Assembly: GCF_000003605.2 (NCBI RefSeq)
Contig: NW_003138320.1
Span: forward strand, 61,183-125,182
Source of the DNA: Saccoglossus kowalevskii
Lineage: Eukaryota > Hemichordata > Enteropneusta > Harrimaniidae
DNA: 64,000 nucleotides
Reading direction: 5' to 3'
This document shows, piece by piece, positions 37,254 through 50,717 of this stretch; position 1 is the first letter of the stretch, and every line of letters begins with the position of its first letter. The position numbers and the translations under genes are program-made. Below the pieces are notes generated by a model. It worked only from the letters and a program-made list of their open reading frames with translations. It was not told the origin of the DNA and made no database searches.

Positions 37254-37740
37254 GATGGATTTGGTGCCTATGGTACCCAGTTTATCTTCAATTGCAGCAA
37301 TGAGTAGAGTTTGATACCCATTATATCCCAGTATATATTGTTACACTGTAACTACATGTATGATGGATTTGGTACCCATTGTACCCAGTTTAACTTCAAA
37401 TGCAGCTATGAGTGGAGTTTGATACCCATTATATCCCAGTATATATTGTTACACTGTAACTACATGTATGATGGATTTGGTACCCCATTGTACCCAGTTT
37501 GTCTTCAATTGCAGCTATGAGTGGAGTTTGATACCCATTATATCCCAGTATATATTGTTACACTGTAACTACATGTATGATGGATTTGGTACCCATTGTA
37601 CCCAGTTTGTCTTCAATTGCAGCTATGAGTGGAGTTTGATACCCATTATATCCCAGTATATATTGTTACACTGTAACTACATGTATGATGGATTTGGTAC
37701 CCATTGTACCCAGTTTAACTTCAAATGCAGCTACAGTTGT
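37254..37740. repeat. 108-bp tandem repeat, about 4.5 copies
   Basis: GATGGATTTGGTACCCATTG recurs at 37362, 37470, 37579 and 37687, with an older copy at 37254. Spacing is 108 bp, with one unit 1 bp longer. As 108 is a multiple of three, plus-strand frames such as IIPIISQYILLHCNYMYDGFG repeat across units; the single-base insertion shifts the frame. Near-identical copies suggest recent amplification. Confidence 0.95.
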
Positions 37741-40202
37741 ATGAGTGCATCTACCATGATGGACCCAATACACACATTTAAATTTTCATTTGTCAGCAAT
37801 GGTGAATTTGTTGCCATTTAATTAGTATAGTACAAGTACAAGTACCGGGGTAAGTCTCCAACATCGATATATTGCATTTCTGTACTTGTCCACAGTTATA
37901 AACTGTAAAATGTGCAGTCAGAATGTTTTTATGATTTAACATTAATAATATGTTTCATTACAAACAGATCATGAATTCAGCTGTGTCTTGAGGGTTCTAT
38001 TAACACTAATGGGCATTCAATAATTTCATTATCACGACTGCTGAAAATGAGGGATTTTAATTTTAATTATTCTCTCTATTACTGTGATCAATTAAGGGAA
38101 TGTCTTAGAGGGAAATAAGAAAACTGCCAGAGTGATTGAAAACAGATATTAACACAATGTGGTATGGTGTCAGGAGAATTAAATAAGTGCAATTTATTCA
38201 TAGGGAAATTACAGTGTGGCCTGAAGTGGTTCTGTGACCAGGTATACAATGTGGATATGTACAGTATATCGAAGAGAATAGCGTTAGATTGATATGCTTA
38301 ACGGGGAATGTGCAGTATAAAAGTGGAAATTAAAAACGGCATTGAATAGTATTAGTCAGGTATCCAAGGAGCTATTAGTAGTATTGGCTCAAATCTGATC
38401 AGCAGATTCTATTTTCTATGCATACTGTGTACACGTAATCCATCCTGCCCATCAAACATAAAATGAAAACACTTGATGGACGTCGTGCTTGTGACGTCAA
38501 TGACAGTATAGTTTTAGGTTGCAAATACTATAGGGTCTGATGTAGCCTCAGCGATATCTTCTTTGCAACAAATTGACACAAAGCCTCCAGGTCTGATGTT
38601 AAAGTACCATATTAAATGGTAAGAGATTAAACATTTGACTGTAAGTCAATTTTGGTCACCTTTCATAAAATAAATAAAACTTAATTTTGTTATATTCTTG
38701 CAAACAAATATTATCAAAACCTATAGGCAATGGGAAATTATATGTATGGGCTGATAATAAAAAAAAATATAAACAAAATTCGGAAAGAGATGCAAATTTC
38801 GACTGGAAAGTTAAGTGTACGAATGTAGTATGGATCATCCACCAGTGGCTTTTAGAGCTCTGTGCTGAATAGTGTTTGTCATCATTACAAGATCTCACAG
38901 AAAAATAAGACTCATGTAATCAAGATTTGGTGCATGTCATGGCTGTTCATACATTTAAACAAAAATGGAAATGAGCATAATTAAGATGCGAGATATTTAT
39001 AAGTGAAGTTGCATGCTTGTATTGTACAGTCACACAACACAAATATTTTCAAAACCTTGTTAGGGAAGACATTTGCTATTACATTCGTACATGTACAAGA
39101 GGTATGTGTGAGGCTCGAAATCGGTACTTTGCGCCAATGGACCGCGCTGGCGCATTTCCCAAAATAAGCATTGTGCGCCACCTCGTTGCACCACCATTCT
39201 GCGCCGTATTCTGCGCCACTCATTCTGCGCCATCGAGAAAATTCATACTGTGTCCCAGAAGTTACGGCAATGATTATCAACGCAATCAGGATGGTTTTAT
39301 GTGAAATACTGTCCATTTGTAGGGGCATCGAAAAGTACAAAATTATTGGAAACTAACAAATCATTCTGCTCTGGTCATTTAGTTGAGTACGAACTATTTT
39401 TGTATTCAAGAACGCAATCTAGGTCAATTGTAACAAAGCTTAAACAATGTTTCCATTCTTAATCTATTAATTTTACAGTCCTTTTTTATCAAAATTGCCC
39501 ACTAGTTTGGCTGTCATTCTGCGGCATCAAAAAGCATTGTGATGTTGTTTTATATGACGCAATCTAGGTCTACCGTTACATAGTTGAAACAATGTTTCAC
39601 TTCATTGTACTCATTCCAAGGGCCACTTCTTTTGTATTTCATTACGGGATTTTATGAAGTTCCGATGCCAAAAAAATCCGACTCCACCACACTTGCATGT
39701 CTTTGCACTGTCTCGTATTTTATAAAAACAGACGTGCTCATAGCTCATAGTCTTGCGAATTACAGTTGTGTGAACAACTGTAATTCGCACGTCTTCATAC
39801 TCATACATGTAGCCACGCGATGAGTGCAACCCAACAAAACAAGCAAAATTAAAATTCTCAAGATGGTAAATGTAATTGCTTTGTTAGTTATTGATGTTGG
39901 TTTGCTTGTGAAGCTACAAACAAAATTGTAGCTCCCTGGTTTGCTACAATAAACATTGTTTTGAAACATTCCCGACGCATCCAGATTTCAAGTCGCCAAA
40001 GTTACTAACCACTTACGTTCACTTCATAGCAACAGTATTATTTGCGTTCAAAAAATGATTTCTTTATTCATGGAATGTACTATAAACTTTCAAATGCCGA
40101 AGTCAAAATAACATCGAATGTCACAAGCACTAATACATTTATGTGTTTACAAAAATGATGAGAAAGCAGTCATTTATAATAAAGGAAACAAATTGAAAGT
40201 AT
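37741..40202. other. FBXO42 giant intron, includes a dispersed repeat copy
   Basis: It contains the second copy (39130-39250) of the repeat described at 13305-13400, here with tandem TTCTGCGCC blocks. A TGACGTCA (CRE) palindrome lies at 38492-38499. There are two AATCTAGGTC words near 39415 and 39560, part of a diverged local duplication. No exon is supported. Confidence 0.5.
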
Positions 40203-40396
40203 TTAACCTTTTCACCACCAGACTTTCTCGCCCAAATTTTTCTGCACTTTTTACTTATAGTCAATATTTCTGGAGATAAACTCTATTTTGGAGCCATTAG
40301 ACAAAATTTTAGTCAATTTTCAGTTTTCACTCAAACAAAATGGGGCTATTTTGTGAATTTGTGATAAAACAAGGAAACTGGTGAAGAAAAGCTTAA
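40203..40396. mobile_element. TTAA-flanked MITE, copy b
   Basis: TTAACCTTTTCACCACCAG at the left end and CTGGTGAAGAAAAGCTTAA at the right end form inverted termini. The interior shares TTTTGGAGCCATTAGACAAA and GGGGCTATTTTGTGAATTTG with copies a and c. Confidence 0.7.
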
Positions 40397-42289
40397 GATG
40401 AGTAACTGGTATGCCTGCAGAATAATTTTTAGTTATGTACGAGACAACATTTAGTGAAATTTCACCGTTTTTTTTTTTTTTCTGGACAGAAAATCTCAGT
40501 GAAATTAAAGTATGAACATCTTAAAATTATCAATTCGTTGCAAAATAAAGTTCAAAAATGGAGCACTTAACACTTTATAAGTATATTTATTGTCATAGAT
40601 TTGAAATTGTGGAATAAAAGAGGCACATAAAAACACTTGTGGTTAATGTGTTTCAAGTATTACTGCATACCCTGGTGGCTGGATAATACAAAATTAATCA
40701 CAGCCTAATGGAAGTTTCTAATGAAAAATAAAAATGAATACAAAATTTCGGTATAGCCATTCCAGTTTTGAGAAAGGATATCAATTTTGAAATTGTGTAC
40801 ATTTTCAGCAGTGAAAATTAAGCGGCCTATAGTATACATTGTACAATAAGAAGAGAGATTGTGAAATATAGAATAAAACAAGGGAATAATACACAAAAAC
40901 TTGAATACAAAATCTCAGTACATGTACATGTACCTCAAATACAAACACGCATGTTTTTTGGAACGTTTTCATTTTGCTTCTTGCATTGCATCATGGGAAA
41001 AGTTTGACATAGTGTCAAATGAATGATATTCTGAGAGTGTTTTATCAGGTACAAAATGTATCAACTTATTAGAGGTTTTCAAAAATAAGTTGAAATATTT
41101 GAGTGGGTGCAAATGATAATCTTATTCTCGAGTTCTATTCGATTTAGTCGCTAAAAATTGTAGCAAAAATAGGCTCACCGTAGTAATTAAGACATAATAA
41201 TTATTAAGGTAATGGGCTGTGGGTGGAAAGAAAAATAAATGGGCATAATCTGAACTTGGTCCCAAATCTGAACAGACACATTATAAAACAGAAAAATAAC
41301 AGTTTATATATTAAGCAAATAGTTTTGGATTCTCGGTCGAGCGAGGGTAGTAGGAATCGTATTCATACCATTATGGTTATGTGATGAGATTTAATATATT
41401 GGTCAACCAATACTAGATCAATTTTAATGAGTTGATGTGTTCCAATGCCGTGTAACAATAGAAAAATTAAGTTCAAATAGAGATGACACATTTAACATCA
41501 AAAAGACGTTGAAAACTGCATTTCTATAATATTAGTCAGTGAAAATACACAAATATGATAGCTGAACTGATGGTGCTTTGCATTTTTATGGCATTCTGCA
41601 CAAAACACTGTGTCGTTTGTACTGTAAAACACACAACTTGTTGACCCAGAGAGTTCTAAAGTCACATGGTTACTCGCTGTATTCGCGATACTGAGAATTG
41701 AAGAATGGTGAAACCTTGAAGCCGATTTTAATCCTCATATACCTCCCCATTATTACAGTGTCAAACTTAATTAGAGATGAACTAATGCCAAGTTCAAGAT
41801 TGCTGATGTCATTATATTACTATTATTGATATTAAATCATATTCATTTTGTCATCCTTCATACCAGTATATGTATTCATATATTATAACTCTGACCTCTC
41901 AGCTTGACTGAGAAATTGCACAGAGACTCCTTAACTTGATCACGAAATACAAAGTGAACACTCTTGGGGAAATAGATAATTCTTATCTCATTTGACAAAC
42001 CTTGTGCAAAAATTGATGGTTGATTTTCTCTTCTATATGCTATTGGATTTTCGCCTAATTCAAATGTATACATGTACATGTATGTCCTTTTCTAGATAAC
42101 TATAGGTGTCCTTTGGAGAGGCATATACAATCCCTAATTTATAGAGTTTGCGTGTTCATTGTTTGTGCGCTTACACATATCGCATGACCTAAGGTCAACT
42201 AAGCGGAAGGTAGGACAGATTTTGAATGTTCCAAATGATCAGAGTCGCAGTACGCAGTAGTTGTAGGGATGAGGAATACTAAAGGAACT

Positions 42290-43480
42290 CCTTGCAAAAC
42301 AAGCCATGCATGGCACAGTCCCCGTTAGTTATCAAATTTAAGATATATAGTTTTGTTTATAGTAATATAGCTGGAATATAACCATGTCAGGAATATGATT
42401 TTTTTAACATTAAAATGATTGACATTTGTATCTGATTGTCAAATAAGTACTTGTCTATATTGAGAGAAATTGCTCTGGAATAGCATTCAAAATCAGCCAT
42501 TTTGAATACATGTATATATATATAACATGATCTATAACGAATATATAAAATTTAAATATAATAAGTCAAAGCATTTAAGAGATATGGCTCTAGAAGCCCA
42601 AACATTAAAACAAAATGGACGCCAATCAGCCATTTTGAATCCAATCTGAAAAATAAAATGACGAGCATCAGGAACCCGTAATGTCTAATGTGTGTACCAA
42701 GTTTGAACGAAATCCACCCATAAATGCTTGATATTTGAAGAATTTTTAGCACCATAATGACCACCATTTGGCCATTTTGAATAGGATAGTCAAACCAATA
42801 TATCTGTTTATCTATGACATGATGTATAATGAATATTTAAACTTAATCAGTGAAAGCAAGTCAGATATGGCACGAGAACCACATTCATTAATACAAAATG
42901 GCCGCCAGTCGGCCATTTNNNNNNNNNNNNNNNNNNNNNNNNNNNNNNNNNNNNNNNNNNNNNNNNNNAAACTTAATCAGTGAAAGCAAGTCAGATATGG
43001 CACGAGAACCACATTCATTAATACAAAATGGCCGCCAGTCGGCCATTTTGAATCTTATCTGAAAAACAAATGAACAAAATCCATCTGTAAACAGCCGAGA
43101 AATGGTTGATTTTTAGGATTTTTTAGCACAAAAATGGCCGCCATTCGGCCATCTTGAATAAGATCCTAAAACAAAATGATGTGCATCAAGGTCCTATAAT
43201 GTCTAATGTATATACCAAGTTTGAACAAAATCCACCTGTAAACAGCCGAGAAATGCTTGATTTTGATGATTTTTAGCACAAAAATGGCAACCATTCGGCC
43301 ATCTTGAATCAGAACGTGAAACAAATTGACGTGCATATGTATAATATCATGTATGATGTATGTGTAAAGTTTGATTGTGATTGGTCCAGGCATTCCTAAG
43401 ATAAAGGATCAGACGCATGCACAGACGCACGCACGCACGGACGTCCGAACGGGGACTAAAAAGTTTATGCTGGAGTCAAC
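42290..43480. mobile_element. Second pearl/HINE-like element with AAATGGCCGCC cores, interrupted by an N gap
   Basis: The left flank is AAGCCATGCATGGCACAGTC. Diverged cores of about 150 bp carry AAATGGCCGCCAGTCGGCCA, TTTTGAATC, ACCAAGTTTGAACAAAATCC and GATTTTTAGCACAAAAATGG. The right flank is a run of ACGCACGCACGGACG with the palindrome CGGACGTCCG and then GGGGACTAAAA. Fragments of the same family lie at 47325-47400, 48740-49135, 50870-51070, 56630-56850 and about 59085-59170. No coding frame is present. Confidence 0.65.
42919..42968. other. Assembly gap of 50 N
   Basis: Fifty consecutive N flanked by an exact 80-base duplication (42839-42918 and 42969-43048). The open frame reading through it contains an X run and is meaningless. 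Confidence 0.99.
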
Positions 43481-44925
43481 AATGAGGACAAACGTTTCTC
43501 AATAGAAACCTTTCCCTTCATATTCATTTGTACTAGTACATGTATGATACAAGGCAAGATCTTCTCAAAGCTCACCTTTTTTTCACATTCCACAAAATAT
43601 ACACCCTCAGAATTATATCAATATTTGTTTTTTTGAAAATCATGTCAAAAAATTACAAAAAAACACACAAACATGGTCAAAGATTGAACCCCTTAAATGT
43701 TATCACAAACAGTTAAGTGAAAAGAAATGTATGCACAATACGATGACATGACAGACTCTGGATCTAGATAAAACAGAAATTCTATCAGTGTTCTAATCGA
43801 GAGCAATTATACATATGGTAAATCAAGAATTCTGAGCCATTTGAAGAATCAGTTAAATTGATCCAGCTACCGATGTCTATAACTCAAAGTTAATACAGAT
43901 CTCCTAGGGACCTCTAATAACCATAAACCAATTCAGACAGAAAATTCAATTTACTGAGCAGATGGAGACGATAAACAATTTCATTTCAGATCTGATAATG
44001 ATCTCGGTATTGAGCAATGGAGGATTTTGTGGCACAAAACGAGGGGAAATTGACAAATCTCGAGCTCAATGTTTCACACAGGAGAATTAATAAGCCGAGT
44101 CTTGCAACAACAATGGATTGAAACCAGGTTTGAAAGTTGATTTGATTATTAAGTTGTGACACAAATTTAAAACTGGACTGCACTCATGATAACAGTACTC
44201 CAACACAGTAAGATAACGATTTAGAGTATGCAAAAAATTTGTATGCAGGCCGCTCAATACAAACATGCATGTGTACATACAGTATTAGTGTTCTCCAGTA
44301 AGTCCATGCTTAATCCTCGCCGAAACATATGAATATATACATAGAAAACCAATTTGAAAGTGGTTGGTCATTATCGTAGTTGACATGATACCACAAGACA
44401 ATGTCAGAATAGAATGGATAGCTACCAATCAAAATACACGAGAAATCATACAGATTCAAATTTTTATATTGGTAATTTTCTAATTAGCTTTGGTTAATTA
44501 ATTTTGTATGAAACACGTTGGAAAGAACATTGAGAGGAGACACAAAAGTTGGCAAAACAATGCCTTGTATGGGTATCAGGTGAAATACAACACTGGTTGG
44601 AAAAAAACATTTAAAACGTTAGTATCGATAGAAAAATAATCTGTACGTGTACATTTTGCGACTTAAACCCAGTAACACAAATACTAATGCAGAAAAGGAA
44701 TCAGTGTAGAACCGCCAGAAGTAATCAGAGTCAATGAATTGTTTTGTCGTTTTTCAAACTCTGCGATGCCTTCATGAGATGCAGTTTGCCTGACAAAAAT
44801 CTAGATATAGATCAAGCATATTTCATCAGAATATTTATCTGTCTAAAAAAATCTAGGGTCTATTCAGGTCATTCATATGCATGTCGGCTATTTACAAAGA
44901 GAAAAATCTGCATTGTCTAACATGC
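43481..44925. other. FBXO42 giant intron, no feature seen
   Basis: AT-rich intronic DNA. No repeat array, splice-flanked coding segment or RNA gene was recognised. Confidence 0.5.
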
Positions 44926-45570
44926 TCACAGGTTTGTGTACAACACCACTTATTGAGTCCCATGTGAGGTTTATAGTGCGTGTGTGTTTGTTCCACTGAT
45001 ACTTGTATCTTATGAACCAATTAACAAATTTCAATAAAACTTGGTACATACATGTTGTACGTGCTCTGGGAAAATGTGCAGACCTGATTAGTTGTTTTTT
45101 TATTAAAAACCATGCATATTAATGACCGAATTCAAAATATTAATTAGCCATTTTTTTAAAAACTTTTCTACCAATATCAATACTGTTCATCGATTTCAAT
45201 GAAACTTGGTGAATGGTGCTCTGGGATAAGCCATATACATAATGTATATGTTTAGTTTAGAGTTAAATTTTGTGCTTACTATTTACCTAGTACTTTGTAA
45301 AAAAAGGGTTCAGGTGACCTCATTAACATGTATAAGAGTAATATAATAAAGGCATTCTACTAGAGATGTTACTAACATACACCATGTCCATACATGGTCA
45401 TGTGACCTGATTAATATGCATAACTATAATGTATTAAGCACTGCTGCAGTTGGTGACATGCAACCAGTGCTATAATGAAGGCATTGAACAAGAGATACGA
45501 CTAATCAGATGACTATATATGGTCAAGTGACCTCATTAATATGCATAAACTGCAATACCTTACATACTGT
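44926..45570. repeat. Degenerate tandem/dispersed repeat with GTGACCTCATTAATATGCAT words
   Basis: TTCAAT(A/G)AAACTTGGT occurs at 45031 and 45195 (164 bp apart). GTGACCT(C/G)ATTAA(T/C)ATG recurs near 45315, 45405 and 45528, with shared AAGGCATT(C/G) and GAGAT segments between. The style is that of old tandem-core elements, but it is too diverged to define ends. Confidence 0.55.
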
Positions 45571-48187
45571 TGTAGATAACGCAAGGGACATGGCAACTCA
45601 TACTATAATTGTGTTGTCTTACAAGATATGCATGTATAACTGAACTATCAAGTCATCATACAGTTTGTATATGGTCATGATTTTACTGATTATTTGTAAT
45701 TGTTATATAGACAGTTAAATATTTAAAATATGCACGAGTTTTAGTAATGAAAACATGCTATTCATGTAAATTCACTGCTAAATTCTGGGATGAATATTTT
45801 AAATGTTTTAAAAAAACAATGTTGGTACAGAAACCCAGTATTGATGAGATCATACATGTATATGGAAATGGTTTATATTCTGTAATTTACAACCACCTTA
45901 TGTTAATAGCAAAGAGACGTTTTTTTCCTTGTACAAACTCCTAGTGAAGTCTAATTATCATTTAGAATATGAAATTGCTACAGAAAGATAAACTTGATAT
46001 ACATTGTCAGAAATGGATAGACATTATTGAAGTAATTAATGAATAGTTGTACTTGAATAAGTAATGTACACTTCTTTCATGATAAAACATAATTAAAAAC
46101 AAAACAAAAAAAACACATGTTTGTTTAAGTAATGAATATAATCTGTCAAAAAATAAAACAAACATGCTTTTTTCCAAATTTCTTTCAAGACCTGTAGCAA
46201 ATAAGAAATAATGTCCATTTGGTCAAAAATTTTCAACAAAATCACAATAGAAATATAAAATTTTGCACCGACATTTTGAATGGGAAAATTATGGCACCAG
46301 GATTACATGCTTCAAGTTTATTCAACTCAGACTACATTTTGCACATGCATAAATTGTCAATAAGATGTGATTTTAGAAACGGAAATGTGGTAGATGCTCT
46401 ATTAAGGTTGTCATCGGCAGAGTTTCCGTGCCAAATGTCTATCACACGACAAGCATAAGATTACGTACTTCTAGTTACCACGTGTAAATACATCAAAATT
46501 AATCAATTTTTTTTTTCTTTTAGAAAACTTGCCAATCAATAAGCATGCGTTCTCTTTGAATGTTCACTCAACTCTATGTATAATCTTATTATCAGCCACC
46601 ATTCATGTCACATGTCATCAAAAGTTATTGAGAAAACCATTTTCATGATATAACACGTACTGTGAATTGCATTTAAGTGCATTTTTATCCAAAAGACCAA
46701 GTCTAGAATGTTCCTTTGATTAAAATATATGAGATAACACAATTATTTTATCTATTAAAGATTCTTGTGTGGGAAGTCACATCATCATCATCATAGATAA
46801 TGGTGCAGGCCCAACACCTACATGTACGTAAATACAAAGCACTAACGAGATGCTCATTAGGCAGAAAGGTGCGAGTATAACCGAGACTGCAGCTTACAAG
46901 GACACTACAGGGAATACGGTTGAAAATGTACATGTATGTATATGATAACAGTTCTTCACAAGCTTTCTGATTGTTTGTTAAGGGGGGAGGGACTAAAATA
47001 TTTAAGGGACACAATATTTGCAGAATTCATCACTTAACCAATAAAGGGTAATGTGCAGTGAGGAGATAAGTGATTGGTTGCAACTCTTTTGGTGGTGGGC
47101 AAGCTGGCCAGAAAAATATTATATTTTAGGCTTAAATAATACTCTAGTAAATAATACTATTATACATGTTGATCTGCCACCATAATGCCATAACATACAG
47201 AATGATATAATTTTGTAGTATTGCACTGGGTATTTTTTTTGTATTTTTACCATACAGTGTGTATTGTGTGTATAGATGTATCTGAAACTCAAATACATGA
47301 AAATGGGCACGAATACATGGAAAATATGGCTGCCTGTTGGCCATTTTGAAGATCCATCCATCGAAGTAAACTCCTGCAAGGTTTGAATGTAACTGGCCTA
47401 AGAAACTTTCACATGACATGGAATGAAATTTTTTGAAAACAGTCACATCTTCATCCCATCCCATTCCATGCTATGCAAATCTCATGACAGTAATAGGAAA
47501 TAAGCAATATACAATATCATTATTTTAATGAGTATATAGAGAATGAGATGATTAGATAATGATAATGTAATTAGATTATGCAACAATATTAATCATTTTC
47601 ACATTTAATGTCTATTATGTCAGCATTGAAATGATAGTAAAATAAAGTAGACAGTCAGTTGACCAAATGATGAATATTTTCAATGACGAAGTGTACATGT
47701 CTTGAGACTTTTCTTTTACACTTTCTGTAGAATGACAGTTGAGTTGAAACTTACAAGGCAGAACTCAATACATTGAAAAAAACCTGTCAAACAATTTTGC
47801 TCTCTGATTGGTCTGGCTGCTAGGTGTTAGGATACAATCATGTGAGTATTAACTTCACATTGGCGCCAGAATGGCATCAACTCCAAGTGTTGAAAGTATC
47901 AAGAAACTGACAAAAACTTCCCAAAATAATTTTTTTTCAATTTGTTTTGAACCTTCTTGATAAGGGCAAAGTAGTGGAAGATGGATGAGCCGACATTCAG
48001 ACAGATAAAGTCCAGAGATGAGGTGATTTGATATTCCAAATCCACATCTCAGGGTGAGACTTATGAATTGAGATGTGTGAAATGAGATTTCTATCATTGC
48101 AATGTGAAACCAACTAAGTAAGGATTACAGCCATAGTCTTGCTGTCCGCTGTTGTTAAATCTCTCACTTATATACAAATCAATGTCG
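45571..48187. other. FBXO42 giant intron
   Basis: No exon is supported. A fragment of the AAATGGCCGCC family is at 47325-47400 (GGCTGCCTGTTGGCCATTTT). A GC-richer, CpG-containing block lies at about 46790-46925. Confidence 0.5.
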
Positions 48188-48407
48188 TTAACCTAATCAC
48201 CATCAGAGTTTCTCTCCCAAATTTTTCTTTTCTTCAATATTTCTGGAAATGAAGCCAAATTTTGGAGCCAACAGAATTTTGAGTCAATTTTCATTTTTTA
48301 CTAAAAAAATTTAGCTATTTTTGTCTCAATCTTCTGAAGGAAAGTGCAGACTATAAATGGGACTATCTTGTGAATTTGTGATGAAAAGACTGTGGTGAAA
48401 AGGTTAA
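48188..48407. mobile_element. TTAA-flanked MITE, copy c
   Basis: It is bounded by TTAA at both ends, with TTAACCTAATCACCATCAG and GTGGTGAAAAGGTTAA termini. The interior matches copies a and b (TTTTGGAGCCAACAGAATTT, GGAAAGTGCAGACTATAAAT). Confidence 0.7.
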
Positions 48408-48739
48408 CCATTACTCTATTGAACACCATATTGTTTTTTACTGTAACAGTATTTTGGTTGTGGGAAAATAAACATAATTTTCCATTGGCTGCAGGTCAAA
48501 GTTTTAGAAAAAATAAAAATTTAGATTTATTTTTGTCACTCAGTTGGTCACATATCGTCTGGCAGATAAAAATAGATATTATTCCTGTTTTTCTTTTCAT
48601 TTTTACCTTTTTTTTTAATGCTATTACATTTCCTACCACAATGTGCCAAACATTTCTATAAATTCTATCTTAATTTAAGACCAAATGAACATAATGAAGC
48701 CAGTTTTTTTGTGCCTGTGACATTCATAATGCATTTCTA

Positions 48740-49135
48740 GCATGAAAATGACAATCGCCCAGCATCTTGAATCAATTCCATAAACAGATGCATGTGCAAA
48801 TGTGCTACATGATGTATGTGTAAAGTTTGAACATGATCAGTCCAGTCATCTTAGCATATGGTTTCAAAAACAGCAATTGTTAAAAAACAAAATGGCCATT
48901 GGTCAGCCAACAATCTGGGAGAAAAAAATGAAGTGCATCAAGGACCCATAATGTTTAATGCACATACCAAGTTTGAATGCAATATTACTGAAGATTCAGT
49001 TCCAGAATGGCAGAAATTTTGATAAATTTTTAGCACTAAAATGGCTGCTATTCAGCAATTCATAAATTGGATCATGTGCCTATGTACAATGTGATGTGCG
49101 TGTGGAAATGGCACAAGCATGTCTGAGAAACAGGA
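48740..49135. mobile_element. Fragment of the AAATGGCCGCC pearl/HINE-like family
   Basis: Shared words with the element at 42290-43480 include GTGCATCAAGGACCCATAAT, ACATACCAAGTTTGAA and TTTTTAGCACTAAAATGGC. It runs directly into the GGAT array, where other copies have a CACGCACGG run. Confidence 0.6.
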
Positions 49136-49885
49136 TGGATGGATGGATAGATGGATGGATGGATGGACAAACGAACAAATGGATGGATGAACAAATGGAT
49201 GGATGGATGGATGGATGAACAAACGGATGGATGGTGGATGAACAAACAGATGGATGGATGGGTGGATGGATGGATGGATGGATGGATGAACAAACGGATG
49301 GATGGATGGATGAACAAACGGATGGATGGATGGATGAACAAACGGATGGATGGATGGACGAACAAACAGATGGATGGGTGGGTGGATGGATGGATGGATG
49401 GATGGATGGATGGATGGATGGATGGACGAACGAACGAACAAATGGATGGATGAATGGATGGATGGATGAACAAACGGATGAATGGGTGGATGGATGAACA
49501 AACGGATGGATGGGTGGATGGATGATTGGATGAACAAACAGATGGATGGGTGGATGGATGATTGGATGAACAAACGGAAGGATGGATGGATGGGTGGATG
49601 GATGGATGGATGGATGAACGAACGAACGAACGAACGAACGAACGAACGAACGGATGAACAAATGGATGGATGGATGGATGAACAAACGGATGAATGGGTG
49701 GATGGATGAACAAACGGATGGATGGGTGGATGGATGATTGGATGAACAAACGGATGGATGGATGGATGGATGGATGGATGGATGGACAAACGAACGAACG
49801 GATGAACAAATGGATGGATGGATGGATGGATGGATGAACAAACGAACAAACAGATAGATGGATGGATGGGCGGACGGATGGATGC
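49130..49885. repeat. (GGAT)n / GAACAAAC array
   Basis: About 750 bases of GGAT tetranucleotides punctuated every 20-50 bases by AACAAACG, ATGAACAAATG or (GAAC)n segments, so it is a composite minisatellite. Frames read [12 protein letters not shown] on the plus strand and [11 protein letters not shown] on the minus strand for up to 300 codons; these are repeat artefacts. Confidence 0.95.
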
Positions 49886-50354
49886 ATAGGGGCGCATCCC
49901 CATTTTTGAATTACCTCCAAACATGTAATAATAATAAGCTGAACATTGTTTCACATATCACATCGTAATTACTAAATTCCAGTCACTGTGACAAATGTTA
50001 TGGATAACCTGAGTTGCATGTAGTGTAATTATGTCATAAATAATCCAATAACATACCAGTAAATAGCTTTTTTAATGTAGTATAACTATTAAACCAGTGA
50101 TCAGGAATGAACTTAAATTACTTACAGAAAGTTTTAGTACATACTGCAGGCGACTCAATCACTCCCTGTGGACTTTGGTGATGCTGTGTGAGCTGTACCA
50201 TGTATGAAATAGATTGTTGGAAGTTTGTTTCCTTTCAATAATTTACATTACAAATTTTCCAATTTTATTTGATTAAACATTACTCCTAAAACTAATCACA
50301 TTATTACTAAATATTTATTCTATGAAACGATGACAAATTATTAATAATCGGTAT

Positions 50355-50717
50355 CAGAGTTACATTACTTGGGGTTTGCAACTACGGTGACATGATACCA
50401 AGATCCCGTTTCAATCTCGCTCTCGCATAAGCGTTCCAAGGAAACTAGGGTACTGGGATGTCCAGGTGGATCAAAATAACTGCTCACTATATGATGGATT
50501 ACGATAACTATATTTTCTGTACATTTTTGATGTATTACATTCTTTCACTGTGAATGTGGTAATACATGTTTTATTGTTTTATTACAAACTGCCTATGTCA
50601 TGTCAGAAGGTCGTAGAATCAGTCTCGCTATCTATGAGATGAGACTTGAATGAGATCTTGACATGATGTCACCATACAGTACTATGCGCGTTGCAAACCC
50701 CAAGTGATGTACCTCTG
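50355..50717. mobile_element. 363-bp inverted-repeat element with a 7-bp target-site duplication
   Basis: The left end CAGAGTTACATTACTTGGGG, then TTTGCAAC, pairs with a right end reading inward CAGAGGTACATCACTTGGGG, then TTTGCAAC (26 of 28 identical). A further match follows inside (GGTGACATGAT / GGTGACATCAT). TCGGTAT at 50348-50354 is repeated exactly at 50718-50724. CAGAG termini recall hAT elements, although these normally make 8-bp duplications. The interior has no coding frame, so it is non-autonomous. Confidence 0.85.

Noticed and set aside
37311-37821. Plus-strand frame with YDGFGTHCTQF repeats
   Set aside because: Follows a 108-bp tandem repeat, is broken by a single-base insertion, and has no splice or homology support.
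46748-47014. 88-codon minus-strand frame with a DDDD run
   Set aside because: The Asp run comes from an ATC repeat; no homology or gene structure is seen.
49052-49954. Long minus-strand frames of [10 protein letters not shown] type and plus-strand [12 protein letters not shown] frames
   Set aside because: Products of the GGAT/GAACAAAC array; frames exist on both strands at once.
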